Positions 33,101 to 40,462 of a DNA stretch of 43,955 nucleotides are shown here, one piece after another (position 1 is the stretch's first letter; each line of letters opens with the position of its first letter). This stretch comes from Temnopleurus reevesii (lineage: Eukaryota > Echinodermata > Echinoidea > Temnopleuroida > Temnopleuridae): NCBI GenBank assembly GCA_036244855.1, contig BQKZ01002862.1, positions 21,884 to 65,838 of the forward strand, in the 5' to 3' direction. Position numbers and translations under genes: made by a program. The notes below the pieces were generated by a model. The model was given only the letters and a program-made list of their open reading frames with translations, was not told the DNA's origin and made no database searches.

Positions 33101-36100
33101 NNNNNNNNNNNNNNATTTCTTTGTTTTATCGACCTTTTGTTTTTCATTGTTTTTTGGTGGGAAATTATTCCCTACTACTTTTCAGCCAGGAAGACACTAA
33201 TATTAAATTATTTCAATTAGTTTTAGTGAAAATATTGCAATTTATGTGAATTTATTGCAAAATCCCAATTTCCATTAGATTTGTACACAAAACCAGGTTT
33301 TTGAGCAATTTTGGGCTTGACAAATTTTTTTCGAAGGGGCGTGGCTTCGCGACCTTACACGTGGGCGCGCTAAATTTGGTCTCAAAAGTTGCGCGATAAG
33401 TGAAAGAAAAAAGTCATAAAATTTTGCGGCCGTAGCATTTCGCGTTGCGGACTTACGGCGCGAAGCGTCCAGGGGGGGGCCATTATGGCCCCCCCCCCCT
33501 GGTAAGTTAGGGTTAAAACCCACATTAAATATAAAATGAAAATGAATTAGCGTAGCTATATTGAAAATGCTGTTTTATGTTCTTCCATTGAACCATTTTA
33601 ATTATGTATGTGCTGAAATTGCTTGCTTTCCTGAAATGGGTCATTAAATAACAAGAAAAATATTTGTCTTTCTTTATACATATTTCAGGTGTCTAGGATA
33701 CTGTTACGAGAGTGAAGGCCAGGTTGAGAAGCAGGATAAATACCTGAAAAGAATGTCTGGGTTCACAAGACTATATGCTGCCGTCATTGCCACACCACCA
33801 CTAAGAGGACAAGTAAGTGTTTATTTTATCATATCGACATCATTATATCATACACCACCATCCCCTTCTACCCCCCCCCCTGGCCTACACCACTTACCAA
33901 TTAACTCACTCTCAAATATTTTATGTTTATTGTAAGCAATATGGATTAACAAGATTCTATGCTACAACTTTCGCCCTCTCTCCATTTTATGGTCTACCTC
34001 CATTTGCATACATGTACCTCTACATCAATCTATTTGTCATTTTGTCTAATACTTCTCCTATACCAAATATGAATAAGAGGTCATCCGGAAATTCTTTATT
34101 CTGTTCTTTTATCCATTCCCATGTTTGTCCATCTACTGTATAAGAAAATATTTTGGCGTACAGATATTTTCGCGATTTCTGACCAGTTTGACACATTGGC
34201 GTGTTGTTATTTTCACGTTTTTGAAAGTGTTTGTACACAAAATAAATGTGCATCATATAGGGTGGAAATTTTCGCGAGGCCATAACTGCAAAATTAGCGA
34301 ATATAAAACCACCGCGAAAATTTCAGCTTATACAATACTGCATAAGCCAATATTTTTACCATATTGTAATATTCACGTTATTACTGTATGGACTTAAATT
34401 CGCAAAAAATAAAACTACTGCAAAAATTTTAGTTTATATGGTAACCTGCTGGTCCTCTCCTCTTCATGTTTGGATAAGAGCCACACACGTTATATCAGTC
34501 AACCATTCGTGGCTTGTCAGTGGTTGGATGTTATTGCATGTATGCTGAAATCTAAATTGTTCTACATTTGAATGTATTTTGATTATTATTGTGGTTATCA
34601 GGTTATTATCTGTCACTATTCTCTTTACATAGTCTCATCCGCATGGTGTAGAGAGAGGCTGGATGTTCCTTGCACGAGTCTTGAACCTTGAACCTCAACC
34701 AGACATCACAGCAACCACTCTCTTTGATTTTCTAGAGGTAATACAACCTTGTATAAACAAATAATTTCTATTTTTGTAATACAAATTATATGTTTTCATT
34801 ATATCTTGTCACAGCTCCACTGCAGCAGAACATAACAGGTTTATTTTCAATCAATTGTGGAGACAATTTTAGTGCCATTTCTAATATTTTGTACTTCTAT
34901 TATTTAATATGTTGGTTCATTCAGTACATTTATTCACATTATTAACTTCATTTGATTGATAACAAGTAATACGTTGGTCCACACTTCCGAATATATTGAA
35001 TTGCCTAAGGAATGTGTTAATCATGATGATGATATAACAGAAATTAAACATATTTGTGATTTTTGTACAATACTTAAATCCAATGGAATCTATTTTTCTT
35101 TGGACAGGTATGTGGTCAAGCTTTATTAGCGGCATATGGAAAGCAGTTCCTGAAACTCTTACAGGCAATCCACACGTACTATTTCCCAAAGTAAGTTTAT
35201 GAAGTGTTATCAATCAATGTGTCTTTTCCCTATAAATTGAACCTATGTTATCTTGTTGTGTGTGTCGCATTTTGGTTGCTTTGAGAAGTGAAATATTTAA
35301 ATATTTTGTGAATATTCTCATTCTGATTTTGTTAGTTTCAGATGTTAGCACATTTCAAACTACATGTTCTAGAAAATCGTCCCTGTATTTGAAATACAAC
35401 AAGAAGCAGTGTAGTGCATCTCATTTTCCTATCATTTTATCATCATGCGCTCAGGAAAACGGTTTCGATCAGTGGGATTTCGCACAAACCGTTTTGGTAA
35501 TACTTTTGTTCCTCTTTCAATCCGGGAATTCAATAGACGCCAATGAAAGTAAAAAGAAAAGCGAATAAAAATAAAAACTATGCAATATAATGATATGTCC
35601 GTTTTATATGCATCTCCACAAATTAAACTCTGCTTAGTATGATAATTTTCTGAGTATGATTATAAAAATTTCTTTGTTCCACTTCATTTTAAACTGTCGT
35701 TCTGGATAATTTCTGATTTGAATGTTCGCCGTAAAGTCAATTAACTTAGTTACCCAAAATCGCTCAGTAAAATACAAATCACCATAATCAGCAACATTGA
35801 ACCTGTTCTCATGTAATGTAACGTTTCTAATATACTGTATTTGTTGACTTTTGTCTACCGACCTTGTCATCTATATGTTCTTTCTATTTGTTTACTGTAT
35901 ATGCCTGATTATGTGCACTCTGTATGTGTTTATTTTTTGTATTATTCATTTTAATGTTTCATTTGTTTGAATGTACACATATTGTCAAAGCCAACGAAGC
36001 AAATTTCCCATTGTGGACGAATACAATTATCTATCATCTCTATCCCTTTTCATATCATACTTCTTTTTTACTATCTCTCAAGTTTATAAATTATCTTGTT

Positions 36101-37003
36101 ATATGAGGTCATGGTAGAAAAAAAAACAATAACGGCAAAAAAATGAATTGCTGAGATCCCAAATCATTTGAAATCAAAGAAGGCTTTTGTTTAATTCAAC
36201 CTCTTTCATAAGATTATACTGTACAACATTGTTTTCCTATGTGTCACATATCCTTTATATGTATTCAATGGACTATATGGATTCAATAAGGACTATAAGC
36301 TTTTACTACGAATTAATGAACTATTTGTTCGTTGTTTCAGAATTCAAGCAGTGACACCACAAGGTTCTGGAGGCCCAGTTATGAGACTAAAAAGTTTCTT
36401 AGAGGTAATAATCTTCTTCACATTCCAGAATTTAATCAATAGTACATCCGATCACATTATCATGTTGATCACTTTGTACAAAGAAATTCATTATTTGTCT
36501 CTGACCTGTGATAGGGTTACTCTGTGATAGAGAGCCCAGTTGCCTTGAAAAATTTAGAGTTTCTGAGCAAGATTCCAAATTGTGTCAGATTCAAATCATA
36601 GAAATATATAAAATCATGAAGCCAGATGTGGTGTATTAATTCATGAGGGGATATAGCGTCAATGGCAAGGATATACTGTATTAGCCAATGTTTGTAATAA
36701 AGATATTTTCATGTTTATGGACAATTTTAGTGTGATATTGTTGTAACATCTTGAAAAATATATGTACATATGTAAATGGGCATTACACATAGTAAAAGTT
36801 TTAGGGATTTGTGCTCCACAAAATTTTCAATAATAGAACTAAAAAAGGTAGCTCATACCGTAATAAAGATAATGTTACTAAATTAGCGTCTGAAGTTGAC
36901 TAAATTGTTATATTTCTTCACTGACTCTTTACAGGAATGTCTCAAGAAACAGAGGGTTCCTGCTCCCAAGGGCTTCCTCACGTCAGACTTCTGGAGGTCA
37001 TGA
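21039..37003 (+). CDS. GLE1: GLE1 RNA export mediator, complete, 16 exons, 681 aa
   Basis: Join 21039-21134, 22795-22979, 24925-25021, 25661-25870, 26084-26151, 26815-26984, 27704-27817, 28609-28749, 29362-29480, 30907-31116, 31839-32029, 33689-33812, 34633-34737, 35108-35190, 36341-36404 and 36935-37003. This totals 2,046 nt with every phase consistent; human GLE1 is about 700 residues. The N-terminal segment SKKGNLIYDKYWLEDGRVE matches the GLE1 N-terminus. Residues of about 100-360 form a Glu/Lys/Gln-rich coiled coil. Residues of about 390-681 are the conserved helical GLE1 domain, ending KGFLTSDFWRS. GLE1, with inositol hexakisphosphate, stimulates the DEAD-box ATPase DDX19/Dbp5 at the cytoplasmic face of the nuclear pore during mRNA export, and acts in translation. 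Those roles are family knowledge. Confidence 0.96.
21135..22794 (+). other. GLE1 intron 1 with a foldback element
   Basis: It contains the inverted-repeat element at 21394-21573. A CCCATG/CATGGG-rich stretch at about 21808-21866 forms a weak palindrome. The remainder is AT-rich. Confidence 0.65.
21394..21573. mobile_element. Foldback MITE in GLE1 intron 1
   Basis: The left arm (GACTAGACGGCCATCTCGTG, then AAATAAGCCACC) is mirrored by the right arm (GGTGGACTATTTCACGAGAA, then TGCCAACTAGACTAGAGTC). The arms are imperfect, about 30-40 bp. No coding capacity. Confidence 0.78.
22795..22979 (+). CDS. GLE1: GLE1 exon 2
   Basis: TTTTTAACAG precedes GAA GTT ATA. The exon encodes a polar, poorly conserved linker (EVIAHCSSPPPLSVDLLAAA and on to SADRGEVDHAYSL) and leaves two bases, AG, before GTAATG. 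Its last 45 or so bases reappear at 24208 after a single N. Confidence 0.88.
23136..23657. mobile_element. Foldback MITE (about 520 bp) carrying two CRE-like sites
   Basis: The ends are TTAAAAGGAGAGTCTACCCA and TTGGGTAGACTCTTCTTTTAA, imperfect inverted repeats bounded by TTAA. Pairing extends inward: GTGCAC and TGACGTCA occur in both arms, at 23279-23286 and 23514-23521. No transposase. The insertion is absent from the parallel segment after 24251. Confidence 0.85.
24207..24207. other. Single-N assembly joint
   Basis: One undetermined base sits exactly where sequence already seen at the end of exon 2 begins again. Confidence 0.95.
24208..24251 (+). repeat. Duplicate of the GLE1 exon 2 tail and donor
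   Basis: TATCAGCTGATAGGGGAGAA and the following bases to TTTGAG|GTAATGCT repeat the last part of exon 2 without a visible change. Downstream sequence is only loosely similar to the first copy. It has a donor but no acceptor. It may be an artefact of joining allelic contigs; it is not counted in the coding sequence. Confidence 0.8.
24925..25021 (+). CDS. GLE1: GLE1 exon 3
   Basis: ATTTTTTAG precedes G|AAA CCA. The exon encodes RKPVDTSPVQFNESSHVERA, then IIKCEQEWEKVVK, ending in phase 0. This starts the coiled-coil part. The donor is GTCGGT. Confidence 0.87.
25022..25660 (+). other. GLE1 intron 3 with a tandem duplication reaching into exon 4
   Basis: Segments of about 25361-25510 and 25541-25693 are tandem copies with a period near 183 bp. 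They share GATTCATTTTAAAATCCTCT-type intron tails and the start of exon 4. The upstream copy creates a possible micro-exon, listed separately. Confidence 0.82.
25478..25510 (+). other. Possible 33-nt micro-exon: duplicated head of GLE1 exon 4 with its own consensus donor
   Basis: CTGATTGTAG, the same acceptor as exon 4, is followed by eleven codons, ERVKERQWQFD, and then a consensus GTAAGT donor. The intact exon 4 starts ERVKERQWQLEE. The segment is in phase 0 at both ends, so inclusion would insert eleven residues into the coiled coil without a frameshift. Whether it is spliced is unknown. It is left out of the main coding sequence. Confidence 0.55.
25661..25870 (+). CDS. GLE1: GLE1 exon 4 (coiled coil)
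   Basis: CTGATTGTAG precedes GAG AGA GTC. Seventy codons rich in Gln, Glu and Arg (for example MMRQAQREMDETREKRLMYQ) form an unbroken coiled-coil segment. In human GLE1 the coiled coil drives self-association. Phase 0 at both ends; donor GTATGG. Confidence 0.94.
26084..26151 (+). CDS. GLE1: GLE1 exon 5 (coiled coil)
   Basis: CCTCACAG precedes AGA TTG GAT. The exon encodes RLDAKMKAAMLQREVDELER, then KK, and leaves AG before a consensus GTAAGT. It continues the coiled coil. Confidence 0.92.
26152..26814 (+). other. GLE1 intron 5 with a (TAA)n/'tatagtgca' repeat
   Basis: Bases 26167-26235 (AATAATACATGGATCTTGTA and TAGTGCACTTTCC) are a short copy of the repeat family at 16430. Nothing else is recognised. 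Confidence 0.65.
26815..26984 (+). CDS. GLE1: GLE1 exon 6
   Basis: GTGTTTCAG precedes A|GCA AAA GAG. The exon encodes RAKERHDFLLSLSRVKGQVD and continues to SEITALCQKA, with one base left before GTGAGT. It is the later part of the helical middle region. Confidence 0.92.
26985..27703 (+). other. GLE1 intron 6 with a dispersed repeat
   Basis: Bases 27475-27640 are the diverged counterpart of the repeat in the PPM1E-like intron at 10830-11010. A coding-like patch at 27180-27238 was considered and rejected. Confidence 0.6.
27704..27817 (+). CDS. GLE1: GLE1 exon 7
   Basis: TATTGTAG precedes AT ACC CTT. The exon encodes DTLVQEAMEAESFQDLERMM, then QTVVEQIMQKQEESIRAI, with one base left before GTAATG. 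Helical, Gln/Glu-rich. Confidence 0.93.
27818..28608 (+). other. GLE1 intron 7
   Basis: AT-rich GT-AG intron. No repeat or exon copy recognised. Confidence 0.65.
28609..28749 (+). CDS. GLE1: GLE1 exon 8
   Basis: TTTTTGTAG precedes CT GAT GCC. It encodes a Lys/Glu-rich helix (ADAERKFQEEVARKEKEKER and on) ending in a Pro/Ser/Gln linker, TQPAPSQSTP, with one base left before GTATAG. It corresponds to the end of the coiled coil and the linker to the GLE1 domain. Confidence 0.93.
28750..29361 (+). other. GLE1 intron 8
   Basis: AT-rich intron. Nothing recognised. Confidence 0.6.
29362..29480 (+). CDS. GLE1: GLE1 exon 9
   Basis: TCTCTGGCAG precedes TC GTT TCT. The exon encodes VVSLESSISADAMKEYTSLQ, then EKHKVVEESCKGLSKTTDKD, in phase 0 before a consensus GTAAGT. 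It begins the conserved GLE1 domain. Confidence 0.92.
29520..29595 (-). repeat. tRNA-Ala-like sequence (tRNA pseudogene or SINE head)
   Basis: Read on the minus strand it begins GGGCTTGCCATAGCTCGGCA, has an anticodon-loop-like CTAGCAA (AGC, Ala) and a B box GAGTTCGAATCC, and ends GGAGCCCC. The anticodon and T stems have mismatches, so a working tRNA is doubtful. A tRNA-derived SINE or pseudogene is more likely. Confidence 0.6.
30034..30120 (+). pseudogene. Exon-10 head copy 1 (degenerate)
   Basis: After CATAG comes GTCAAGAAGTATCAGTCTGA, with an in-frame TGA soon after. It still matches through TCTGTGCAGTCAGACTCACA to the shared TCTCTCTTTG. This is the most upstream copy. Confidence 0.75.
30281..30361 (+). 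pseudogene. Exon-10 head copy 2 (well preserved)
   Basis: CTTCCACAG precedes GTA AAG AAA TAC. It encodes VKKYRFDLQKAVNTP, then INAVSVQSGSHL. Ten of 27 codons differ from the intact exon, nine of them synonymously. It has no consensus donor. The frame continues into the spacer and stops within the next copy. Confidence 0.85.
30459..30539 (+). pseudogene. Exon-10 head copy 3 (peptide identical to the intact exon)
   Basis: TTTCCACAG precedes GTC AAG AAA TAC. The 27 codons encode exactly the same residues as the intact exon start; six codons differ, all synonymously. After the shared head the frame reads SLAFFSCLI and stops. No consensus donor. Confidence 0.87.
30572..30655 (+). pseudogene. Exon-10 head copy 4 (acceptor lost, stop codon)
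   Basis: It begins GTCAAGATGTACCGGTTTGA, preceded by CTAAAG instead of CACAG, so the polypyrimidine tract and CAG are gone. It ends CTG CAA TAA, an in-frame stop. Confidence 0.83.
30749..30808 (+). pseudogene. Exon-10 head copy 5 (internal deletion)
   Basis: CTTCCACAG precedes TTCAAGAAATTGGGTTTCGA. A deletion removes about 20 bases in the middle; the match resumes at GCAGTATCTGTGCCGTCA. Confidence 0.78.
30907..31116 (+). CDS. GLE1: GLE1 exon 10 (intact, last of six tandem heads)
   Basis: CTTCTACAG precedes GTC AAG AAA. Seventy codons: VKKYRFDLQKAVNTP, a middle part with LLDKLHRLKDLLSGQEVEMA, and an end KPTGLIYVKNLAAKKLV, before GTAAGA. The DLQKA and LLSG stretches are recognisable in vertebrate GLE1. 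This is the only copy with the full exon and a donor. Confidence 0.96.
31117..31838 (+). other. GLE1 intron 10
   Basis: AT-rich. A short palindrome TTTAATTCAATTGAATTAAA lies near 31176. Nothing else recognised. Confidence 0.6.
31839..32029 (+). CDS. GLE1: GLE1 exon 11
   Basis: TTTTAAACAG precedes AAA CAA GGT. The exon encodes KQGDEQVSSNHESAFAFAAI and AVALWQDIPDMGDLLLHHFY, then CPFLVPYHIKK and EDYY, leaving AA before GTAAGA. It closely follows the human pattern of SHHEAAF, GDL and CPYSVPF. Confidence 0.95.
32415..33518. mobile_element. Probable MITE with TTTTAACCCTA...poly-G ends, interrupted by gap
   Basis: The left edge TTTTAACCCTATTCCAACT plus a G run is mirrored at the right by a C run plus GGTAAGTTAGGGTTAAAA. 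The interior visible on the right (33270-33480) is GC-rich, with GGCGTGGCTTCGCGACC and GGCGCGAAGCG-like words unlike the surrounding DNA. The N run 32444-33114 lies inside, so the length is uncertain. Confidence 0.7.
32444..33114. other. Assembly gap (run of N)
   Basis: 671 undetermined bases starting right after a G homopolymer, a likely cause of the sequencing break. Confidence 1.
33689..33812 (+). CDS. GLE1: GLE1 exon 12
   Basis: ATATTTCAG precedes G|TGT CTA. The exon encodes KCLGYCYESEGQVEKQDKYL, then KRMSGFTRLYAAVIATPPLR and GQ, in phase 0 before a consensus GTAAGT. KRMSGxxRLYAA is a hallmark of animal GLE1. Confidence 0.96.
33813..34632 (+). other. GLE1 intron 12
   Basis: It has a C-rich tract near 33870 and the inverted-repeat element at 34134-34338. 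A related half-element with AAATTCGCAAAAAATAAAAC lies at about 34380-34443. A weak exon-12-like patch at 33938-33972 is discussed under findings. Confidence 0.65.
34134..34338. mobile_element. Foldback MITE with TACTGTATAAG ends
   Basis: TACTGTATAAG at the left is mirrored by CTTATACAATA at the right. The inner arms carry TTTTCGCG/CGCGAAAA words. About 205 bp, no coding capacity. Confidence 0.72.
34633..34737 (+). CDS. GLE1: GLE1 exon 13
   Basis: TTTACATAG precedes TCT CAT CCG. The exon encodes SHPHGVERGWMFLARVLNLE, then PQPDITATTLFDFLE, in phase 0 before GTAATA. HPHG, GW and LFDFLE are conserved in GLE1. Confidence 0.95.
34738..35107 (+). other. GLE1 intron 13
   Basis: Short AT-rich intron with nothing recognised. 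Confidence 0.6.
35108..35190 (+). CDS. GLE1: GLE1 exon 14
   Basis: TTGGACAG precedes GTA TGT GGT. The exon encodes VCGQALLAAYGKQFLKLLQA, then IHTYYFP, leaving AA before a consensus GTAAGT. Confidence 0.94.
35191..36340 (+). other. GLE1 intron 14
   Basis: AT-rich intron. A 107-codon open frame at 35245-35568 was considered and rejected. No repeat recognised. Confidence 0.6.
36341..36404 (+). CDS. GLE1: GLE1 exon 15
   Basis: GTTGTTTCAG precedes A|ATT CAA. The exon encodes KIQAVTPQGSGGPVMRLKSF, then LE, in phase 0 before GTAATA. Confidence 0.94.
36405..36934 (+). other. GLE1 intron 15
   Basis: AT-rich intron with nothing recognised. Confidence 0.6.
36935..37003 (+). CDS. GLE1: GLE1 exon 16 (terminal)
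   Basis: TCTTTACAG precedes GAA TGT CTC. The exon encodes ECLKKQRVPAPKGFLTSDFW, then RS and TGA at 37001-37003. KGFLTSxFWRS is the conserved GLE1 C-terminus. Confidence 0.97.
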   Translation, partial: ECLKKQRVPAPKGFLTSDFWRS

Positions 37004-38049
37004 CCTTGGCAAATGCTTCCTGTCCGATTTGGTCTCACATACCTCACCTCCCTATTTCTTGCATTTTTATGCCTCATAGGTGTTTCCAGTTCCTTGTTCA
37101 TCAGCATGTACCTATCAAAATTATTGACATCTTGTTAAAATGCAGAATGAGATCAAATGAAAATGCACATTTCAATTTGCAACTGATATGCAGTTGATAT
37201 CCAATTGATCACATTCTGGTAGTAACACCTACTTAACATGATAAAGGGATATAAAGCAGCTGATACTTTGGAATACGTAAGGCATCACATCTCTGAAATC
37301 TCTTTTTTCCTGTGATAAACAAAGGGAAAAAACAGTAAATGAACTAAAATTAAAAAATGATGTTCTCGTTAGGGTATCATAGGAAAATTACTGCCATCCA
37401 CACTCTTCCATATGACCCCACCCAAGGATACTGGCAAAAAAGAAGATATAGTTACATAGTTGGTACTTCTTGCCTCATTGGACATCTCACCTATCAAACT
37501 TTGTTGCCAATTGAAGTAATTGATCTACGCTGAAATTAGATTGTTGACTCCATAGCCCATTCTTATTGAGATATTTCAGGAGCCCATAGTGACTATTTGC
37601 TGTAAGTAGTATCTTACCATAATCTCTAAATTGATCCTCAGTATTGTGCCCTGCTCAAATGTTACCCATTTTCTTTAACTCATGATTATGTTAGTCAAAT
37701 GAACTTTTGAGTCAATTTTTACAGAATTTTTTTTTGTATTGAATCCAAATAGATTTATCATTTTTCTTTTGCTTGTAATTTTCTGTTCACTTTGTTTATT
37801 TCATTTGTGGTTATGATGAAAATACCCCGTCTTTTATGTTTGGAATTTTTTAGACAAATGTATTAGATTCATAAAATGAATAATGTGATTGGAATTGGAA
37901 AGTATAATTCTATTTTCAAATAAATAATTGTGTTTGTATTTGGAAAAAAAATAAGTTCAAATAGCGAAAATTTCACAGATGTTATCATATTAGGAATTTA
38001 TTAAAGAGTCTTGTTTTTCACTGATCATGCACCTGACTATCACCATTTG

Positions 38050-38345
38050 CAGTTGAAACTCAGTATAATGAGTACTTGGAGCCATCAAAAATACCTTGTT
38101 ATAGCAATAATCTCGTTACAGCAGGGATAGAAAATAATGAATTATGGAGAGCTTGGACCAATCAATTACCTCTTTATACATGTATACAGAGGAATTCTGA
38201 GTAAAATATTGATAATGGCTGTATTCTTGATATAATGACACAGTCATTTTTCTTGTTACTGCTTTGTATTCATTTTAACTCTCACAACATTGTATTCGGG
38301 ATTTAACTTTGGTATTTGACATCATTATAATAAGTTTCCACTGTA
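38050..38345. mobile_element. MITE with CAGTTGAAACTCAGTATAAT ends
   Basis: CAGTTGAAACTCAGTATAAT at the left is mirrored by ATTATAATAAGTTTCCACTG at the right. The interior is AT-rich and non-coding. It is related to the element at 42122-42309 by its ends. Confidence 0.72.
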
Positions 38346-38374
38346 TCACCTTTTACATATTTAGTGTTCACGGT

Positions 38375-38580
38375 ATAATGATAATAATATGCAGTTCTTA
38401 TATAGTGCCAATTACCTCAGTTAGAAGTCTTTAAACACTCTACAATTAATGTAGTATTATTACCCTGTCTTTAGCACAATGTCGATGAATTTCTTGCTGA
38501 AGGAAATTAACATGGATGAGACTTGAAGCATGGACCTCTTCATGAAAGGCTAGAGTCAGAACACCAAGATGCTGGAACCT
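38375..38580. repeat. (TAA)n 'tatatagtgc' repeat, longer copy
   Basis: ATAATGATAATAATATGCAG and TTCTTATATAGTGCC are followed by AATTTCTTGCTGAAGGAAAT and ACCTCTTCATGAAAGG-like blocks. These line up with 39369-39625 and mark the same family. Confidence 0.65.
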
Positions 38581-39368
38581 TCCAATAAATAAATGGGGCT
38601 AAGAGATTTGTACAATAATTTGAAACTGAAAACAGTCTAAGTTGTTAAGAAAAAACAGTCAAAGTTGTTGGTCTTTATGACAACTCATATGGGAACAGAA
38701 AATGTTATTTGGAAGAATTTTGATCTTGAAATTAGCAGATAGCACACATCTTCATTTGATATAAAATTCTTCTACTTGTGTGCCAATAAAATTGGATTAG
38801 GAAATTGCTCTGGACAAAAAAGTGCCTTTGATTGAATCAAACTGATTATGCTCTTATGAAATGTAAATTTGTATTTTAATCAATTTAGCTGTTTTAGTGC
38901 AATGACTACTGTTTCTAACAAAGAAGAGAAATAAAAAATTTAAGAATGAAATATGATGTGTCAGTATCATCATGAAGTGCAAAATCTATGCCTTTAAAAT
39001 ATGGTTTGATGTAGTACATGTGTATGTTATGACATTTGTTGTCAATTGCAACTTAACAACTGTTAAAAATGCCCTAATTTTGTACAGTCTACATGTATTT
39101 ATTTACACCCATTTCGTTAAGCATTTTGTCATAAGCTGTTGATAAATGTAAGTCTCTGAGGGAAAGAAAATCCCTTTCAGGTTCTAGCTTTCCAGAATGC
39201 CTATAACAGTAAGGTTTATTATTCCATAAAACAATGAGTAGAGATTAAATTGGGGACATCAAATTTTCGGAGTTGTATTTTTTTAGACAGCTGTACAGAA
39301 GGAATATTTTCCATAAAATATTATAACTGTCCATGTTAACATTTTTATAGCTTTTTATAGCTGTTCAT

Positions 39369-39625
39369 GTAATAATAATAAAAATAATAATACACAACTT
39401 TTATACAGAGCTTAATACAAGTGTTTCTAAGCGCTCTGTGCGCTCACTGCATTCAAGCATTTTCTTCCTACCAGAACCAATTCACCTCACCTGGGTTGAG
39501 CGCAGAGCTACGTGAATAAATTTCTTGCTGTGAAGGAAATGGATGGTTTATGAACCGTCGACACTTGGGTTGAAAGGAAAGTCAAAACCTTCATAGGTTC
39601 GAATCCCACCCAAGTGAGGTGAATG
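39369..39625. repeat. (TAA)n repeat with tRNA-like end (probable SINE)
   Basis: AATAATAATAAAAATAATAA, then TTTATACAGAGCTTAATACA and AAGCGCTCTGTGCGCTC. Further on come AATTTCTTGCTGTGAAGGAA and a B-box-like GGTTCGAATCCC. CACTTGGGT and ACCCAAGTG form a perfect 9-bp acceptor-like stem around it. It resembles a tRNA-derived SINE in layout. Confidence 0.62.
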
Positions 39626-40460
39626 GGTAGTAGTAAACTTGAGGTGAAGTTAATGCACTCATTGCATGCTTCCAGTAACAATTGTCAATTTTTACCCATG
39701 CCAATATTTCTATAGCTTTTGTTAATGTCAGAGGAAAGAAATTGTATGGTAGATAGCAGTGATGTATTACATCAAATTTGTATCAATGTACAAATGTAAA
39801 ATGCATTGCTATTTTTTCAGAAAGAGTATGAATAAAGTGAAAAATTTCCAAGAACCCAAGTCTCTACAAATAGATTTTATAACACAGTGAAACCTCGCTA
39901 TGACAAGGTCAATGTGACCAGAGAAATTACTGAAATATTGTTGTACCAGAACCCAACTACAATTGAAGACAAAGATATTGGACCAGGAAATATTCTAATA
40001 TTTCGTAATTTGAAGCAATTGAATTTAATTGAATTAATTTAATTCATCAAAACCTTTCAGAACAGGGATACATAATACAAATATTACAAGAAGGTAACAT
40101 AATAAATACTTGAGAATCACTGATCTGTCAAAGACAAATCCTAAATACAATGGGCCCTTGTATCTCTAAAGGCTAAAGAGCATTGTATTGCGTACAGTGA
40201 ACAATAAAAAGTATGAAGATGAGAATTCTAGAATTACATTCCTGATAAATAAGGGCAATTCTCTACTTCTCTGCCGTCCATAAATTATTGTTTTTATACC
40301 TGATGTAAGATTCCGATGACAAAGTATCAAGAAACCGTACACTCAACACATTGAAACATTCCACAAAATATGTTTTTATGGGAATTTTTTTTATATTAAC
40401 ATAACAATTGGAAATAAGATTTTAAATAAAATCTATGAATTGAACACTTTGACATAAGGC
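39412..40460. repeat. 1,049-bp direct duplication, copy 1
   Basis: It matches 40463-41511 at a constant offset of 1,051, with one difference seen (CAATTGTCAATTT versus CAATTGTAAATTT near 39688 and 40739). There are no indels. Only a T and a single N separate the copies. Confidence 0.95.
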
Positions 40461-40461
40461 T

Positions 40462-40462
40462 N
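40462..40462. other. Single-N assembly joint
   Basis: One undetermined base at the exact boundary between two nearly identical 1,049-bp blocks. Confidence 0.97.

Larger units (their letters stand above)
32030..33688 (+). other. GLE1 intron 11 with gap-spanning inverted-repeat element
   Basis: It contains the element at 32415-33518, most of which is unsequenced. The flanks are AT-rich. Confidence 0.65.
37004..39368. other. GLE1 3' flank and intergenic sequence
   Basis: Presumed 3' UTR followed by intergenic DNA. AATAAA hexamers occur (about 37919, 38583 and 38930), but none can be assigned. It holds a MITE at 38050-38345 and a 'tatatagtgc' repeat at 38375-38580. No gene is seen. Confidence 0.6.

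Noticed and set aside
32398..33220. Open frames of 249-271 codons on both strands
   Set aside because: They run through the second gap and contain mostly unknown residues.
35245..35568. 107-codon open frame with a hydrophobic N-terminal stretch in GLE1 intron 14
   Set aside because: It begins at a non-ATG codon, has no family similarity that I recognise and lies wholly inside an intron of a gene whose exons are complete without it.
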